64,000 nt of DNA, taken from assembly GCF_002101675.1 (NCBI RefSeq), contig NZ_LQOY01000242.1:42794-106793 (forward strand), given 5' to 3'. The notes beneath the pieces are model-generated. The model did not search any database, was not told the DNA's origin, and was given only the letters and a program-made list of their open reading frames with translations. This document shows positions 1 to 7,472 of this stretch, one piece after another; within the stretch, counting starts at the first letter, position 1; each line of letters starts with the position of its first letter. The translations under genes were made by a program, and so were the position numbers. Source of the stretch: Mycobacterium gordonae. Its GTDB lineage: Bacteria; Actinomycetota; Actinomycetes; Mycobacteriales; Mycobacteriaceae.

Positions 1-229
1 GGTCTGCGCCTGCATCCGGATGCGCCCCGGGCGGCAGGTGCTGGACGCCGATGCCGTGCGGCGGTTCTGTTCCGGGCGGATAGCGCACTATAAGATTCCG
101 CGCTATGTCCACCTGGTGGACAATTTCCCGATGACTGCAAACGGGAAAGTCCGCAAAGTCGATTTGCGTGTACACGCGGCGCGGTCATTGGGCTTAGGAT
201 TGGCCGATGTAAAACGGTTGGACAATTGA
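1..229 (+). CDS. Acyl-CoA ligase, C-terminal end (partial)
   Basis: The reading frame is open from base 2 and stops at 227-229, so only the C-terminal 75 residues or so of the protein are present. They carry the end of the AMP-binding enzyme fold: a VCACIRMRPG stretch, then GRIAHYKIPRYV, and the terminal TANGKVRK, whose first lysine matches the catalytic lysine of the A10 motif. This combination is typical of FadD35-type acyl-CoA synthetases, which activate fatty acids to acyl-CoA via acyl-AMP. Chain-length preference cannot be judged from this fragment. The gene starts outside the window. It lies on the tpx side, where H37Rv has fadE18, so synteny ends about here. Confidence 0.85.
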   Translation, partial: VCACIRMRPGRQVLDADAVRRFCSGRIAHYKIPRYVHLVDNFPMTANGKVRKVDLRVHAARSLGLGLADVKRLDN

Positions 230-312
230 GGTCCGCGAAAGCCACTGCATCACAATAATTTCCATGATCTGGCACTTCCCGCGACGTTCATTCGGCGATA
301 CCCTCGTGCCGT

Positions 313-321
313 TGTGATAAT
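313..321 (+). promoter_or_regulatory. Extended -10 promoter of the small lipoprotein genes
   Basis: TG at 313-314, one base, then GATAAT at 316-321 form an extended -10 element. A purine-rich stretch of A and G at 331-345 follows, just before the ATG at 349, and could serve as ribosome binding site. No convincing -35 is visible, as is usual for TGN promoters. This is inference from sequence only. Confidence 0.4.
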
Positions 322-348
322 TCCCTGCCGACAAAAAAAGGGGGTCCT

Positions 349-492
349 ATGACCACCGGTAATCGACGGCGGACAGTCCGGGTGCTGGGTGCGGCGCTGG
401 CGGTGCTGGTCGGCATGACACTGGCCGGATGCGCGATCGACATGGGACAGAATTCGAAACTGCGCGCCGCCGCCGTGGCGTCGGCCTGCTAG
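349..492 (+). CDS. Small lipoprotein (47 aa)
   Basis: A 47-residue product starts MTTGNRRRTVRV, giving a basic N-region, then a hydrophobic stretch and the lipobox LAGC with the cysteine at about residue 27. Only about 20 residues (ending AAAVASAC) follow the predicted lipidated cysteine, so the mature product would be a very short acylated peptide on the outer face of the membrane. A G-rich run precedes the ATG. The next gene begins 9 bases after its stop and is of the same type, so the two are probably co-transcribed. No function is known to me. Confidence 0.65.
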   Translation: MTTGNRRRTVRVLGAALAVLVGMTLAGCAIDMGQNSKLRAAAVASAC

Positions 493-501
493 GAGGAAGC
501 G

Positions 502-660
502 ATGACCGACAGAGGTCGAGTGCTGGCAGTCCGGGCGGTGCTGGCCCTGTTGATGACCGTCATGGGAGCCACGATGCTGACCGGCTGCCCGGTGGGTGCG
601 CAACCGCCCCTTGCGCCGCGGGCCGCCCACACCGTGGCCGTCGAGGTCCCGGGGCGCTGA
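502..660 (+). CDS. Small lipoprotein (52 aa)
   Basis: The start codon at 502 follows a very good ribosome binding site (AGGAGG at 491-496, overlapping the stop of the upstream gene). The 52-residue product has a signal peptide with a hydrophobic core (VLALLMTVMGATML) and lipobox LTGC. About 23 mature residues (PVGAQPPLAPRAAHTVAVEV) follow, and a tail this short cannot hold a folded enzyme domain. It forms a tandem pair with the preceding lipoprotein gene. The role is unknown; the overall design resembles other mini-lipoproteins of actinobacteria. It converges with tpx across an 11-bp gap. Confidence 0.65.
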   Translation: MTDRGRVLAVRAVLALLMTVMGATMLTGCPVGAQPPLAPRAAHTVAVEVPGR

Positions 661-671
661 GGGAACTCTCG

Positions 672-1166
672 CTACTTCAGCGCGGCGAGGGCGGCGTCGT
701 AGTCGGGCTCCTGTGCGATCTCGGGCACCAACTCGGTGTGCGCGACCTTGCCGTCGGCGCCGATCACGACGACCGCCCGGGCCAGCAGGCCGGCCATCGG
801 CCCGTCGACGATCGTGACGCCGTAGTCCTCGCCGAAGCTGTCCCGGAACGCCGACGCCACACTGACGTTCTCGATACCTTCGGCGCCACAGAAGCGCTTC
901 TGCGCAAACGGCAGGTCGTTGGACACGCACACCACCGACACGCCGCCGTCTGCGACGCGCTCGTTGAAGGTCCGCACGCTGGCGGCGCACACGGGGGTGT
1001 CGATAGACGGAAAGATGTTGAGCAGCACCGGTTTACCGTCAAACTGGGCACTGCTGAAAGGGCTCAGATCGGCACCGGTCATCGTGAAGGCCGGAGCCGG
1101 AGACCCAACGGCCGGAAGCTCGCCGACGGTGTTGATCGCATTTCCCCGCAAGGTTATCTGTGCCAT
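672..1166 (-). CDS. tpx: Thiol peroxidase Tpx
   Basis: The product is a 164-residue atypical 2-Cys peroxiredoxin that reduces hydrogen peroxide, organic peroxides and peroxynitrite with electrons from the thioredoxin system in the cytoplasm. The peroxidatic cysteine is Cys60 in PSIDTPVCAASVRTF, the resolving cysteine is Cys93 in KRFCGAEG, and Cys80 is the third cysteine. The N-terminus MAQITLRGNAINTVGELP is nearly identical to M. tuberculosis Tpx (Rv1932, 165 aa), which fixes the start at 1166 rather than at upstream in-frame starts. A CAGACT hexamer six bases before the ATG could make this a leaderless mRNA, though it differs from TANNNT at the first base. The gene is divergent from the GlxA-type regulator gene. 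Confidence 0.97.
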   Translation of the reverse strand: MAQITLRGNAINTVGELPAVGSPAPAFTMTGADLSPFSSAQFDGKPVLLNIFPSIDTPVCAASVRTFNERVADGGVSVVCVSNDLPFAQKRFCGAEGIENVSVASAFRDSFGEDYGVTIVDGPMAGLLARAVVVIGADGKVAHTELVPEIAQEPDYDAALAALK

Positions 1167-1276
1167 AGGCACAGTCTGCCAAAGGCGCCGGCGGTGGTCT
1201 GCGGCAAGGTCGCATGTCCTGATTGGTGGGGTGCATGGCCTAGACGACATGAGCGGTGGTGGCCAACACTGGGGTC

Positions 1277-2227
1277 ATGGCTCGCACCGTGGTCATCGCC
1301 GGCTTTCCCGGCGCTCAGGCGCTCGACCTGGTGGGACCCTACGAGGTCTTCACGGGTGCGTCGCTGCTCACTGAGGGCGGGTACGACGTAGTCATAGCCT
1401 CGCGCGGCGGGCAACCGATCACCACGGCGGGCGGCCTGGGTTTCACCGCCGTACCGCTGCCCGATCCGCATGAGCAGGTCGACACCGTGGTGCTGCCCGG
1501 CGGCTTCGGCGTCGAAGCCGCGCGGGCCGATGCCGGCCTGTTGGACTGGATCACAGCGATCGCCCGCACCGCCCGCCGCGTCGTCACCGTCTGCACCGGT
1601 GCCTTCCTGGCCGCCGAAGCCGGACTGCTGGACGGGCATCGCGTCACCACCCACTGGGCCTTCGCCGAACAACTGGCCGCGCAGTTCCCGGATGTCGAGG
1701 TCGATCCGGACCCGATCTTCATCCGCAGCGGAGAGCGGATCTGGACCGCCGCCGGCGTGGCCTCCGGAATCGATCTCGCGCTTTCCCTTGTCGAGGACGA
1801 TCACGGCACCGAGGTGGCCCAGACGGTGGCGCGGTGGCTGGTGCTGTATCTGCGGCGCCCCGGCGGACAGACCCAGTTCGCCGCGCCGGTATGGATGCCA
1901 CGCGCAAAACGGCCCTCGATCCGCGAGGTTCAGGAAGCCATCGAGGCCGAACCGGGGGGCCCGCACCGCATCGACGAACTTGCCCGGCGGGCCGCGATGA
2001 GTCCGCGGCACTTCACCCGGATCTTCACCGAGGAGGTCGGTGAGGCACCCGGCCAGTACGTGGAGCGGGTGCGCACCGAGGCGGCACGCCGGCAGTTGGA
2101 GGAGACCGACGACACCGTGGTGGCGATCGCATCGCGCTGCGGCTTCGGCACCGCGGAAACCATGCGGCGCAATTTCATTCGGCGCGTGGGCATACCACCC
2201 GACCAGTACCGGAAAGCGTTCGCCTAG
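1277..2227 (+). CDS. GlxA-type transcriptional regulator (DJ-1/PfpI + AraC HTH)
   Basis: Residues 1-185 or so form a DJ-1/PfpI amidotransferase-like domain, with GPYEVF near the start and the nucleophile-elbow cysteine Cys106 in VTVCTGAF. Residues 220-316 form an AraC-type pair of helix-turn-helix motifs, with SPRHFTRIF in the first and ASRCGFGTAETMRRNF in the second. This is the GlxA/FtrA architecture, in which the degenerate enzyme domain senses a ligand and the C-terminus binds DNA. The ATG at 1277 (MARTVVIAGF) matches the domain start; an in-frame GTG at 1256 is the alternative. It lies 13 bp before a single-domain DJ-1 gene, its likely target, as in the Rv1931c-Rv1930c pair of H37Rv. The ligand is unknown. 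Confidence 0.93.
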   Translation: MARTVVIAGFPGAQALDLVGPYEVFTGASLLTEGGYDVVIASRGGQPITTAGGLGFTAVPLPDPHEQVDTVVLPGGFGVEAARADAGLLDWITAIARTARRVVTVCTGAFLAAEAGLLDGHRVTTHWAFAEQLAAQFPDVEVDPDPIFIRSGERIWTAAGVASGIDLALSLVEDDHGTEVAQTVARWLVLYLRRPGGQTQFAAPVWMPRAKRPSIREVQEAIEAEPGGPHRIDELARRAAMSPRHFTRIFTEEVGEAPGQYVERVRTEAARRQLEETDDTVVAIASRCGFGTAETMRRNFIRRVGIPPDQYRKAFA

Positions 2228-2240
2228 AAAGGAAACCGCT

Positions 2241-2978
2241 ATGACTCAGATCGCGTTCGTGGCCTACCCGGGGTTCACCGCATTGGACATGATCGGTCCC
2301 TACGAGGTGTTGCGCCAGCTACCCGACGCCGACGTCCGGTTCGTCTGGCACGACGTGGGTCCGATCACCGCCGACTCCGGCGTCCTGGTGGTGGGTGCGA
2401 CCCATTCGTTCGCCGAAACCCCCTCCCCCGACGTGGTTCTCGTGCCCGGTGGGCCCGCGACTCCAGTGCATGCCCGCGACGAGAAGCTGCTCGACTGGCT
2501 TCGGCAGGCTCATCAGAGCGCAGCCTGGACCGCCTCGGTGTGCTCCGGTTCGGTGATTCTCGCGGCGGCCGGCCTGTTGCGGGACAAGCGGGCCACCTCG
2601 CACTGGATCGCACTCCCGGCGCTGAAAGCGTTCGGGGTCACGCCCGTCGGTGACCAGCGGATCGTGCACGAAGGCAACATCATCACCAGCGCCGGGGTCT
2701 CCGCCGGACTTGACCTCGCGTTGTGGCTGGCCGCGCAGCTCGGTGGCGAAGGTCGCGCGAAGGCGATCCAGCTGGCGATCGAGTACGACCCCCAGCCCCC
2801 GTTCGACTCCGGTCACATGTCGAAGGCGTCGGCGACGACGAAAGCCTCGGCTACCGCGTTGCTCTCCAAGGACAGCCTCAAGCCGGCCAATCTGAAGGCC
2901 ACCACGTTGCTGGCCTGGGAGCAGGCCCTCGCGGCGGCGCGATCCCGCCGGCGCAAGCGGCAGCCCGTCAGCGTTTAG
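2241..2978 (+). CDS. DJ-1/PfpI family protein (isonitrile-hydratase-like)
   Basis: The 245-residue protein is a single DJ-1/PfpI domain. It starts MTQIAFVAYPGFTALDM, has the early acidic/GPYEV motif, and has its elbow cysteine in TASVCSGSVILAAAGL. The sequence is close to the enzyme domain of the adjacent GlxA-type regulator, so the pair looks like an ancient duplication with one copy gaining a helix-turn-helix. The subfamily includes isonitrile hydratases (InhA of Pseudomonas), but the substrate here is not shown. A clear ribosome site (GAAAGGA, 2226-2232) fixes the start. The lysine- and alanine-rich C-terminus (residues 190-245) is extra compared with the bare fold. The gene overlaps the convergent SnoaL-like gene by 11 bases. 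Confidence 0.9.
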   Translation: MTQIAFVAYPGFTALDMIGPYEVLRQLPDADVRFVWHDVGPITADSGVLVVGATHSFAETPSPDVVLVPGGPATPVHARDEKLLDWLRQAHQSAAWTASVCSGSVILAAAGLLRDKRATSHWIALPALKAFGVTPVGDQRIVHEGNIITSAGVSAGLDLALWLAAQLGGEGRAKAIQLAIEYDPQPPFDSGHMSKASATTKASATALLSKDSLKPANLKATTLLAWEQALAAARSRRRKRQPVSV

Positions 2979-3444
2979 GCGCGGGGATCGCGTCGGTGGC
3001 CAGCTTGCCGCCGGCCTGCATCCACGCTGCCACCACGCGCGGCGCGTCGCGGTTGGGGTTGTAGATGTCCTCCTCGCTGGAGAACAGGCCGTCACCGGCG
3101 TAGACCAGCCGGGTCCAGTTGGGGAACCAGAACGGCTCCCCGTCCGGGTCGCTGGGATGGTCGAGCAGGTTCTTGATCATGATGACCACGGCGTCATTGT
3201 CTTCGTCATAAGCGGTCCAATCCGACGGGAACCGCATGTGCGGGAACGGCGCCATGACGTCGACGATCCACTGGCGCACTTCCTCGCGACCATGGAAGAC
3301 GCCGTAGTGGTGCTCTATGTAGACCACGTCCTCGGTGAAGAGGTCGGCGAACGGGCGCCAGTCACCCGATGCGCTGCATCCCTCGACGACGGTGGTGTAG
3401 TTGCGGACGGCCTCTTCGATCTCTGCTTTGGTGAACCTGCCCAT
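2968..3444 (-). CDS. SnoaL-like (NTF2-fold) protein
   Basis: The 158-residue protein begins MGRFTKAEIEEAVRNYTTVV. It has the features of the SnoaL/nuclear transport factor 2 fold: an N-terminal helix, WRPFADLFTEDVVYIEH with the usual acidic/aromatic pocket residues, then a curved sheet ending in PRVVAAWMQAGGKL. Members act as small isomerases, hydrolases or limonene-epoxide-hydrolase-like enzymes, or are non-catalytic, and the substrate cannot be predicted. The start at 3444 fits the family length; the frame stays open upstream but only as a shadow of the SDR gene. It is divergent from the SDR gene with just 18 bp between the starts. Confidence 0.85.
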   Translation of the reverse strand: MGRFTKAEIEEAVRNYTTVVEGCSASGDWRPFADLFTEDVVYIEHHYGVFHGREEVRQWIVDVMAPFPHMRFPSDWTAYDEDNDAVVIMIKNLLDHPSDPDGEPFWFPNWTRLVYAGDGLFSSEEDIYNPNRDAPRVVAAWMQAGGKLATDAIPAPKR

Positions 3445-3462
3445 AGCGGACACACTAGAGGC

Positions 3463-4230
3463 ATGAGCGTGCTGGAACTGTTCGACTTGCGCGGCAAGAA
3501 GGCTCTGATCACCGGGGCATCCAGCGGCATCGGCCGCACGGTGGCTCTGGCTTATGCGGAGGCGGGCGCCGAAGTAGCGTTGGCGGCAAGGCATCTGGAT
3601 GCCCTGGAGGCGCTCGCTGAGGAGATCGCGGCGGCCGGCGGCACCGCCGTACCGATAGCGTGTGACGTGACCCGGCAAGATCAGGTGACCGCCATGGTCG
3701 ATCGGATGACCGCGGAGTTGGGCGGGATCGACATCGCGGTCTGCAACGCCGGCATCGTCTCGGTGACCCCGATGTTGGACATGTCGCTGGAAGAGTTCGA
3801 ACGGATTCAGCACACGAATGTGACGGGAGTCTTCCTCACCGCGCAGGCGGCGGCCAGGGCGATGGTCGCCCAGGGCCGCGGCGGTTCCATCATCACCACG
3901 GCATCGATGTCCGGCCACATCATCAACATCCCTCAGCAAGTGGGCCACTACTGCACGTCCAAGGCGGCGGTGATTCATCTGACCAAGGCGATGGCGGTGG
4001 AATTCGCGCCGCACCACATTCGGGTCAACAGCATCAGCCCTGGCTACATCATGACCGAGCTCGTCGAACCCCTCGCCGAATACCACCGGCTGTGGGAGCC
4101 GAAGATCCCGATGGGCCGCATCGGGCGGCCAGAAGAGCTCAACGGGCTGTACCTCTACCTGGCCAGTGCGGCGTCCAGCTACATGACGGGTTCGGATCTG
4201 GTGATCGACGGTGGATACTGCCTGCCCTGA
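3463..4230 (+). CDS. Short-chain dehydrogenase/reductase
   Basis: This is a 255-residue classical SDR with the cofactor motif TGASSGIG (residues 18-25), CNAG, a catalytic serine in TTASMSGH, YCTSK (Tyr and Lys of the active site) and SPGYIMTEL. It ends with YMTGSDLVIDGGY, as usual for tetrameric SDRs. It would reduce or oxidise a hydroxyl/keto substrate with NAD(P)H in the cytoplasm; the Arg following the first strand (ALAARH) points to NADP preference, an inference. The sequence strongly resembles Rv1928c of M. tuberculosis and sits at the syntenic place. Its 3' end overlaps the next gene by 20 bases, suggesting coupled translation. Confidence 0.94.
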   Translation: MSVLELFDLRGKKALITGASSGIGRTVALAYAEAGAEVALAARHLDALEALAEEIAAAGGTAVPIACDVTRQDQVTAMVDRMTAELGGIDIAVCNAGIVSVTPMLDMSLEEFERIQHTNVTGVFLTAQAAARAMVAQGRGGSIITTASMSGHIINIPQQVGHYCTSKAAVIHLTKAMAVEFAPHHIRVNSISPGYIMTELVEPLAEYHRLWEPKIPMGRIGRPEELNGLYLYLASAASSYMTGSDLVIDGGYCLP

Positions 4231-4624
4231 ATTCCGCTGCGCGCGCTGCGGAGAGGTCGCCGGCAGCGTGCGGTTCGTGGCTCCCGCCGACGCGGTGTGC
4301 CATCGGCCCGGCCTGCAGGCACTGGCGGAATTGGATGTGCTGTTGCGGCCCGACGATCAGGCCGCTCTGCTGGTGCAGACCTTCTTCGGAATCTCGAGTG
4401 TGGCGGTGTCGGCGGAGCGGATCGGGCCGGTGAGCCGAGCGATCGCCGAGGCCGACGCGGCCGCGCTGTACCGCATCGCGTACAGCTATGCACCGTTTCA
4501 CTGCCCGGACTGCGCCGCGTCTTACTGTGGTACGCACTGGAATTGGCGAACATTCGAGGACGACCCGTACAGCGGCATCGAAGGCGACTGCCCACGCGGG
4601 CACTTCCACGTGCTGGCTTACTGA
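4211..4624 (+). CDS. Conserved hypothetical protein with zinc-ribbon-like cysteines
   Basis: The 137-residue product starts at a GTG inside the end of the SDR gene. It has a CARC pair near the N-terminus (FRCARCGEV) and a second cluster, HCPDCAASYCGTHWNW followed by GDCPRGHFH, near the C-terminus. Two CXXC-type knuckles separated by a helical middle part suggest a structural zinc site, though this is inference. I do not recognise the family. The gene is in the same direction as the SDR and probably in its operon. It ends 69 bp from the stop of the convergent DUF2071-like gene. Confidence 0.72.
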   Translation: MDTACPEFRCARCGEVAGSVRFVAPADAVCHRPGLQALAELDVLLRPDDQAALLVQTFFGISSVAVSAERIGPVSRAIAEADAAALYRIAYSYAPFHCPDCAASYCGTHWNWRTFEDDPYSGIEGDCPRGHFHVLAY

Positions 4625-4693
4625 CCTTCGCCGGTGACGGTGAACCTCACGACGTCGCTGCGGCGTGTCGTGTCGTCGGATTCACACTCGGGC

Positions 4694-5467
4694 TCACTGA
4701 ACCAGGCAGGGCCGACCGAAATACGTTTGCACGCCTGGCGAATGCAGTGCGCGCAGTCGGTCACCGGTGGGCTGCACCCCGGCCGCGTTTACCAGTTCGT
4801 CGTGCAGTTCCGAGATTTCGGCCGCGTGTAAGGGCCAGACGTCGTGTTCGTTGGGGACCCACCAGGTTCGGCCCGCCTTGCGGGTGTGCGCGCCCCAGCG
4901 GGCGGTGAGCCAGACCTCCAGCGGTGTCGGCTCGACGACGTCGCCGACGTTGACCGTCAGCAGGCTGCGCAGTCCGCGCCGGGGCCAGCGGCGCACGCTG
5001 TGGTAGCTGATTTGGCGGCCGGACCGGGTTATTCGCATCTTCGCCCAGGTGTAGGGCACCCCGAGCCCGATCCGGGTGACGGGAACGACGGCCAGCCGTG
5101 CCGTCTCCAACGACCGGAACAGCACACCGTGGCGGCCCGCATCGTCGACCGAGTACAGCCGGACGTTGGTCTCCAGAAAGCGCCCGAAATACGGAAGTGG
5201 CAGCGCCGTACCAAGTTTGGTGTAGCGCATTGCGAAGGGGATCAACCCCACGTAGGTGCTTCCGTCGGCAAAGACATCCGGACGGGTGCCGGGCGGATAA
5301 AAATGGGCGACGGTCTCCGGAGCCACCGGCCAGTGCACGAAGGTCACGTCGATCCAGCGCTGGTCGAACGTGACGGGACGCCGCAGCGGCGGCGGCGTCA
5401 CCGGGTAACCGGCCAGGACCGACTCCCCGTCGGACCCGGCACCCGGCAAGTCAGGGGAGGCAGTCAC
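4694..5467 (-). CDS. DUF2071/YqjF-like conserved protein (Rv1927-like)
   Basis: The 257-residue protein has the layout of the YqjF/DUF2071 family. It has an early TFDQRWIDVTFVHWPVAPETVAHFYPPGTRPD segment (given only in outline; key residues are the W, VHW and YPPGT). STYVGLIPFAMR follows, then YFGRFLETNVRLYS and a long C-terminal part ending in a YFGRP motif. Members are acetoacetate-decarboxylase-fold proteins of unknown function. Gene position and sequence agree with Rv1927 of H37Rv. The neighbour Rv1926c (mpt63) expected beside it is not present; a STAS-like gene and a secreted-protein gene stand there instead. Confidence 0.85.
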   Translation of the reverse strand: MTASPDLPGAGSDGESVLAGYPVTPPPLRRPVTFDQRWIDVTFVHWPVAPETVAHFYPPGTRPDVFADGSTYVGLIPFAMRYTKLGTALPLPYFGRFLETNVRLYSVDDAGRHGVLFRSLETARLAVVPVTRIGLGVPYTWAKMRITRSGRQISYHSVRRWPRRGLRSLLTVNVGDVVEPTPLEVWLTARWGAHTRKAGRTWWVPNEHDVWPLHAAEISELHDELVNAAGVQPTGDRLRALHSPGVQTYFGRPCLVQ

Positions 5468-5524
5468 CGCAACATCCTGGCACGGAAGTCAGCTTGGCGG
5501 TGAGCCGCGTTGCAGCGCATGCAC

Positions 5525-5893
5525 TTAGGTGCCCGCCGCGACCCACTGCCGTGCCTGGTCCTGCTCGTGGGCGGGAAAGTGGCGAATCTCGGCTGAGACG
5601 AAATGCGACGCCAAATGCTCGGCGGCATCCCCGAAATGGGAGTCGGTCACCACCGCCACCTTCTTGATGTGCTTGTGATGATCTCGAACGAATCGGAAGT
5701 GGGTGACCAACGCTGCGAAACTGTCCCAGCCAGGAAATCCGGGAGCGCTGATGATCAGACCGTTGAGGTCACCGTTTGCCTCGATCTGCGGGTCGACGAC
5801 CTTGGCGAGTGCAACGAAATCCTCCTTGGCCAGCGCCGACTCCGGTCGTACCAGCAGGACGGAATGAGCCGCGTCGAGTTCGAAGTCGATCAT
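5525..5893 (-). CDS. SpoIIAA-like (STAS-fold) protein
   Basis: The product has 122 residues, starting MIDFELDAAHSVLLVRPES. It follows the SpoIIAA-like pattern: a first strand pair, the helix ALAKEDFVALAKVVDPQI, NGLIISAPGFPGWDSF, then a helix and VVTDSHFG. Proteins of this class share the STAS/CRAL-TRIO-like fold but lack the phosphorylatable serine of true anti-anti-sigma factors, and their role is unknown. The start is fixed by a GAGGAG ribosome site 7 bases upstream of the ATG at 5893; the in-frame ATG at 5965 has none. It is divergent from the secreted-protein gene, with 76 bp between them. Confidence 0.85.
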   Translation of the reverse strand: MIDFELDAAHSVLLVRPESALAKEDFVALAKVVDPQIEANGDLNGLIISAPGFPGWDSFAALVTHFRFVRDHHKHIKKVAVVTDSHFGDAAEHLASHFVSAEIRHFPAHEQDQARQWVAAGT

Positions 5894-5969
5894 GGTGTGC
5901 TCCTCGGTGATGGGCTGTCGCCATGGTCCCGCCCTTGACAGCGGCGGATAAGAGGCCAAAGTCATCCAT

Positions 5970-6503
5970 ATGCGGGTGGGTATTCGTCAGCTATGGAATC
6001 GGCGAACGCGGCTGGCAGTGTGGGCGCTTTCCGGAGCGATGCTCACGCCGGTTGCACCGGCTGCCGCCGACGCGGCCTGCGCCAACGGCCAGCCGGACGC
6101 CCGGCCAGCGGGTAAGGGGCAGCAGGTGCTGGTCGACTACTTCGCGGCGGTCAACAGCAAGGATTACCTCACGGCGTGGGGGTACCTGGGCCGGCAGGTG
6201 CGTTCGGCATATGGCGCGATCGCGCCCGAGCAGGACGCGGACGGCCTGGCCAGCTTCTCCTCGAGCATGCGTCAGCATGTGCGCTGCGTACGCGTCACCG
6301 CGGTCACCGGCGCCACGATGAACGACCCGGAGGTCTCCGCGTCACTGGGAATTCAGTGGTATCAGGTGACATTCGACGCCGAATATCTCAGCCGATTCGA
6401 ATCCGGCGCGGCTACCCTGCCACGGTTCTACAAGACCCAGGCCGACCCTCACGACGGAGTCGGACCGCCGCCACTCATCGTCAACCAGGCGATGAGTCCC
6501 TGA
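5970..6503 (+). CDS. Secreted protein, NTF2-like
   Basis: The 177-residue product has a Sec signal peptide: a basic start (MRVGIRQLWNRRTR), a hydrophobic core and a cleavage-type APAAADAA near residues 29-36. The mature part has VLVDYFAAVNSKDYLTAWGY, a pattern shared with secreted mycobacterial NTF2-like proteins in which a small cone-shaped domain follows the signal. Two cysteines (ACANG just after cleavage and HVRCVRV) could form a disulfide. No catalytic residues are recognisable. It stands where H37Rv has mpt63 but is not similar to Mpt63. Confidence 0.75.
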   Translation: MRVGIRQLWNRRTRLAVWALSGAMLTPVAPAAADAACANGQPDARPAGKGQQVLVDYFAAVNSKDYLTAWGYLGRQVRSAYGAIAPEQDADGLASFSSSMRQHVRCVRVTAVTGATMNDPEVSASLGIQWYQVTFDAEYLSRFESGAATLPRFYKTQADPHDGVGPPPLIVNQAMSP

Positions 6504-6611
6504 CGCGGCTGACCGTCACCGCACCAAGAGAGCAGCGCCGAGTAAATCGAATCCCGGCGGGCACGCGCGAGTGGGCTGATTGCTCACCTCGGCCGTGGCA
6601 GGCTGTCCGTC

Positions 6612-7469
6612 GTGACGGTGGCAGAAGCGGCGAAGCTCGCATTCCAGATGAGTCTGTTCGTGGTGATCCTGGGCTACGGGTTGACGGCGCAATTCGCCGA
6701 CGTCCGATACGTGCTGCAGCATCCGGGACTGCTGGCGCGCTCGCTGCTGGCCGTGCTCGTCGCCGCACCCGCCCTCGCGGTGTTGCTGGTCAACGCCGTC
6801 GATCTGCGACCGCAGGTGGCCATTGCGCTTGTCACACTGGCTATTTCGCCGCTACCGCCGCTGCTGCCGCGGCGCGGTGAGAAGGCCGGCGGGCAAGTGC
6901 AGTTCGGGCTGGGACTGGTCATCGTGCTGGCTGTGCTCGCCGTGCCGGCGCTGGCTGTGGCCGCCCGGGTGCTCGGAGACGTGTTCGGACGGCAGTACGT
7001 CACCAGTCCGTGGTCGGTGGGCAGATTGATGCTGATTTCCGTGCTCTCGCCGCTCATTGCCGGGATGGCGATCGGAAAGTTCTGGCCCGCAATGGCCCAG
7101 CGGATTGGGGGGCCGATCGAACGCGCGCAGCGCTGGGCGTTGCCGGTGGCGATGGTGGTGCTATTGGTCGCGGCGGCACCGCAGATGTGGAAGCTGCTGG
7201 GCGAGGTGACCGTGGTCGCCATGCTGATATTCGTCCTCGGCGCCTTCGCCGTCGGACACCTGCTGGGTGGGCCCGATCGCCAGTTCTCGGCGGTGGTCGC
7301 CTTTGCAAGCGCCTGCCGCCACCCGGCGACCGCGTTGACCATCGCCTCGGCGAATTTCCCCAACGCCGACGAACGCGGGGCGGTAGCGCTTTACGGCGTA
7401 GTCACAGCGCTCGTCGGCGTCGTGTATACGCGATGGTTACGTCGCAGGCGCGCCGCGCAGTCCGCCTAA
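6612..7469 (+). CDS. Bile acid:sodium symporter (BASS) family transporter
   Basis: The 285-residue integral membrane protein has about nine hydrophobic segments. The first starts near residue 10 (FQMSLFVVILGYGLTAQF) and the last is ALYGVVTALVGVVYT. Gly/Pro-rich crossing motifs (AISPLPPLLPRRG, FASACRHPATALTIASANFP) are characteristic of the BASS/ArsB-like transporter fold. The substrate may be an organic anion, but the usual sodium-site residues cannot be assigned with confidence. The start codon is GTG. The C-terminus is Arg-rich and cytoplasmic. The gene converges on the GAP-family gene with only three bases between the stops. Confidence 0.8.
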   Translation: MTVAEAAKLAFQMSLFVVILGYGLTAQFADVRYVLQHPGLLARSLLAVLVAAPALAVLLVNAVDLRPQVAIALVTLAISPLPPLLPRRGEKAGGQVQFGLGLVIVLAVLAVPALAVAARVLGDVFGRQYVTSPWSVGRLMLISVLSPLIAGMAIGKFWPAMAQRIGGPIERAQRWALPVAMVVLLVAAAPQMWKLLGEVTVVAMLIFVLGAFAVGHLLGGPDRQFSAVVAFASACRHPATALTIASANFPNADERGAVALYGVVTALVGVVYTRWLRRRRAAQSA

Positions 7470-7472
7470 CGG

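Noticed and set aside
429..1391. Long plus-strand frame across the lipoprotein genes and tpx
   Set aside because: It is a shadow: tpx on the other strand has complete catalytic motifs, and the lipoprotein frames have lipoboxes and ribosome sites.
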